A stretch of 64,000 nt of DNA from Heliocidaris erythrogramma. Taxonomy: Eukaryota > Echinodermata > Echinoidea > Camarodonta > Echinometridae. Made by a program: the position numbers and the translations under genes. The DNA lies in contig CM046870.1 of NCBI GenBank assembly GCA_025617745.1, positions 8,124,303-8,188,302 on the forward strand, in the 5' to 3' direction. Under the pieces are notes generated by a model. That model ran no database searches. It was not told where the DNA came from and worked only from the letters and a program-made list of their open reading frames with translations. This document shows positions 61,611 through 64,000 of this stretch, in pieces (the first letter of the stretch is position 1; every line of letters starts with the position of its first letter).

Positions 61611-61894
61611 TACCCCAGTATTAACAACAGTAATGATTCCAAATACTACACAACTGTTTCTATTCACAAGATATCATTAAATTCACACAGTTTTTTTCAA
61701 GAAGCAATTGCATAACAATTTCATCTTTAATGGTTTCCCATCTTGATTTGAATTGGGAAATACATTGGTTCAAGTCTTACTTCCTTTTCATTTTAATAGA
61801 CACAGCAGTCTACATACACAGCTTTGAGCATTTCCTGCTCAGAGAAGATTCTTTAAAATAGCTCAGATGCTATATACGTGTATGCTAGAGCAAA

Positions 61895-61930
61895 TGGCAA
61901 TAAATTCCATAAATTCCATTCCATTCCAGT
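61895..61930 (+). repeat. ATTCC-type short tail repeat
   Basis: GGCAATAAATTCCATAAATT then CCATTCCATTCC, resembling a retroposon tail. No body is recognised. Confidence 0.3.
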
Positions 61931-62344
61931 GTCAGTTGCATTGTAGATAAGCAAACTTTTCTGATATATTTGTTAGAAGGTACAAATGAAATCTGGAAAA
62001 GGTTTAAAAATAAAAAAAGAAGGGAAATCAAACAAAGTGCACTTTATGCATTTTTCAAATATGGTGTGCACAAAATACTGGAAGGAGAAGTGCATTCAAC
62101 CATTCTCGACATGTAGACAAATACGTAAGTGTATATCGCTCTATGAAAGTGTAATAAGATCCATTACAACAGACGTGGGCCGTCAGAAAACTGTGAATTC
62201 ACCTATCATGTGTGTGAAAGCAATTTATAAGTCACACTATTTATTTGTCTGGACGTTACTTTTACTTCACGGCTGAACGCGGGAGGAGTGGGGATGTGAG
62301 ATCTTCCAATTAGTGAATGACTATGATACATTTAGCCATTTTAA

Positions 62345-62550
62345 TATGACTGAGAAAGAGAGAAAGAGGTGTGGAGGGGTGGAGAAGGAGATATGGAGAT
62401 AAAGGGGAGAGGCAGAGACAGGGAAAGAGAGGAGAGAGACGGAGGGAGAGGGAGATAAAACGCAAGGAAGAGAGAGCTAGAGAGGGGAGAGAGAGAGCTA
62501 TGGAGGAAGAGAGAAGAGAAAGAGAAAAGGGAGAACGAACAAGAAAAAAA
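62345..62550. repeat. GA-rich tract
   Basis: AGAGAGG, GGAGAG and AAGAGA repeats. The Arg/Glu-rich frame across it is an artefact. Confidence 0.9.
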
Positions 62551-62789
62551 TAATAAATGACACTTACATGACTTGTTTATGAGCTGCCAACAGCATTAGC
62601 AGCAGAATAGTTTATTTAATTACAGGTAAAATAATAGCTACATGTGCACATATATCCTCCGTAATGTATTACCCTGCAATGCCCCTGCCTAAAGATGATC
62701 CCACGCAAATTCAGCAGTCGCATCACAGTGATTAAGCATTATACTTTTAAGTAGGTAAATACTTCATATCTCTCTCTATAGAATTTCTT

Positions 62790-63085
62790 CTTCTTCTATT
62801 CCTATTCCTATTCCTATTCCTACTATTCCTAATCCTATTCCTATTCCTACTATTCCTACTCCTACTCCTACTCCTACTCCTACTCCTATTCCTACTCCTA
62901 CTCCTACTCTACTCCTATTCCTATTCCTACTCCTACTCCTACTCTACTCCTACTCCTACTCTACTCCTACTCCTACTCTACTCCTACTCTACCCCTACTC
63001 CTACTCCTACTCCTACTCCTACTCCTATTCCTATTCCAACTCCTATTCCTATTGATATTCCTACTCCTACTCCTATTCTTATTCT
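62790..63085. repeat. CCTATT/CCTACT hexanucleotide minisatellite
   Basis: About 48 six-base units mixing CCTATT and CCTACT, with occasional 5-base slips (CTACTCTACTCC). Confidence 0.95.
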
Positions 63086-63221
63086 TTCAAGAGGAGGGGA
63101 AATAATTACATTTGTTTTGAAATTGTAGAGCTTACAATAATTAAAACAATTTATCAATGCTCTTTCAGATAGCTGGGGACTACAGAGTACTTGGGGTGCA
63201 TTCATAATTTATTTGTGTAGG

Positions 63222-63550
63222 CAGAATGAGCTTTTTGAAACACTCATCTAAAATGCAGTTTCAGGGGGTACTGTTCATACTTCTTTTCTCCAGGCGAATT
63301 CAGGCTCTACAGCTGGTTTCGCAAACCTCACTGCGTATGCTACGCGTTTATATGATGTCATATAAACGTGTTTACAAATGAGTGTGCATTTTATACTCTT
63401 CCCCAGAAACCATGTTTTTGGAGAAACACGATTCAAAATGCACTTTTTCACGAGTTTTACATTAGCATTTTAAATAGGCGATTGTACGAAAATGACTGTA
63501 AACACAACCGTGTTCTGTACTAAACGCGTAACAAAAGGCTCATTCTGACC
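63222..63550. mobile_element. Possible MITE with inverted ends and central palindrome
   Basis: GCAGAATGAGCTTTTT (63221) and ACAAAAGGCTCATTCTGA (63532) are inverted. Near the centre, CGTTTATATGATGTCATATA with AACG is a perfect palindrome. CGCAAACC and ACGCG motifs recur near both ends. Confidence 0.45.
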
Positions 63551-63784
63551 TGAAAAATGGGAGCATAAACGCACCCTTGGAAAGCATGATGATGATAAAA
63601 GGAACCTGAGCGAAACAAATTCAACATCATTAAGCCAACTCTATAGGTGTGGATGTAATTATAAAATTAGCAATTTGGCTGGGTATTTCAACACTACATA
63701 TGGTAGAACTCTATGAATATTACATGTGAAAATGGTCATCTGATAAGGTTGGATGATCTTAGATGAAAAAGAGGGTCACTGTTC

Positions 63785-64000
63785 GGGGGGGGCGGGGATA
63801 GAAATAGGGAAAAGAAAGGAGAAAAGGGAAAGAAAGTATTTAAACAGAATAAAGTATTTAAACAGAATAGAGGGGGTAGGGTGGGGGAAGGGGAAGAGGG
63901 GGAAGGGGAAGCAGAGGATGAGAAGGGAAGGAAGGAAGAGAGGGAAGGGAAAGGGGGAAGCAGAGGGCGAGGAGGGGAGAAGATGGTATGAGGAAGAGGA
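63785..64000. repeat. G/A-rich tract running to the window end
   Basis: GGGGG, GGGAAAG and GGAAGG repeats. AAAGTATTTAAACAGAATA is doubled at 63832-63869. Confidence 0.85.

Larger units (their letters stand above)
43643..64000. other. Region 5' of the 1b-like exon, no gene recognised
   Basis: By analogy with vertebrate ERG, where the 1b exon lies inside an intron of the long transcript, this may be intron of a 1a-type isoform. No PAS-domain residues (such as NDGFCELCG) are found. I see nothing beyond listed repeats in 47050-47960, 51005-52020, 53000-53700, 54350-55090, 56100-57220, 57520-57890, 57960-58680 and 60530-61150. The stretch 57230-57540 is CpG-richer and may be regulatory. Confidence 0.5.

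Noticed and set aside
62371-63205. Arg/Glu-rich and Gly/Val-rich frames
   Set aside because: They are translations of a GA tract and a hexanucleotide minisatellite.
43643-64000. Search for PAS-domain exons of the long ERG isoform
   Set aside because: No stretch on the minus strand gives the conserved PAS or pre-S1 residues. I therefore do not annotate them here.

Overview
The window looks like nuclear DNA of a marine invertebrate deuterostome. An echinoderm, probably a sea urchin, is my best guess. The evidence is an animal-type spliced ion-channel gene, AT-rich CpG-poor introns, long CT/GA/CAT/TAC microsatellites, and many short palindromic (MITE-like) repeats. Species cannot be fixed from the sequence alone.

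The only gene I can support is an ERG-type (Kv11, KCNH2/6/7 family) voltage-gated potassium channel on the minus strand. Eight coding exons can be placed with matching splice phases. In transcript order they are: a short alternative-type first exon (43642-43529); S1-S3 (11495-11028); S4, S5 and pore (9908-9509); S6 and C-linker (8871-8672); C-linker and first half of the cyclic-nucleotide-binding homology domain, CNBHD (3912-3660); second half of the CNBHD (3266-3073); and two tail exons (2413-2290, 1480-1136). The rest of the C terminus lies beyond position 1. The PAS-domain exons of the long (1a-type) isoform are not visible; if they exist they lie beyond 64000 or are too short to recognise. 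The first exon encodes about 38 residues and joins in frame to the S1 exon at the VLSLG residues. That is the junction used by the vertebrate ERG1b isoform, so this is probably a 1b-like alternative promoter and exon.

The 32-kb intron 11496-43528 and the 5' side 43643-64000 hold no other recognisable gene. They contain dispersed small DNA elements and arrays: (A) an 80-90 bp near-perfect palindrome; (P80) an 80-bp TTAA-bounded element; a 395-407 bp TTAA-bounded piggyBac-like MITE; a 912-bp TTAA foldback; a 195-bp TA-bounded MITE; a 150-bp palindrome (G150); an inverted array of a short GGTTC motif; several single-copy MITEs; a 2.3-kb element with 11-bp flanking repeats and a nested GC-rich element; a few possible LINE tails; and tandem arrays with units of 56, 130-150, 165, 190 and 210 bp.

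The most striking patterns are that three unrelated TTAA-specific insertions sit at the same TTAA of the family-A palindrome, and that a 56-bp satellite has grown from one half of P80. Several elements lie very close to ERG splice sites. I saw no retroviral, LTR or Polinton-like coding region and no RNA gene or CRISPR array.
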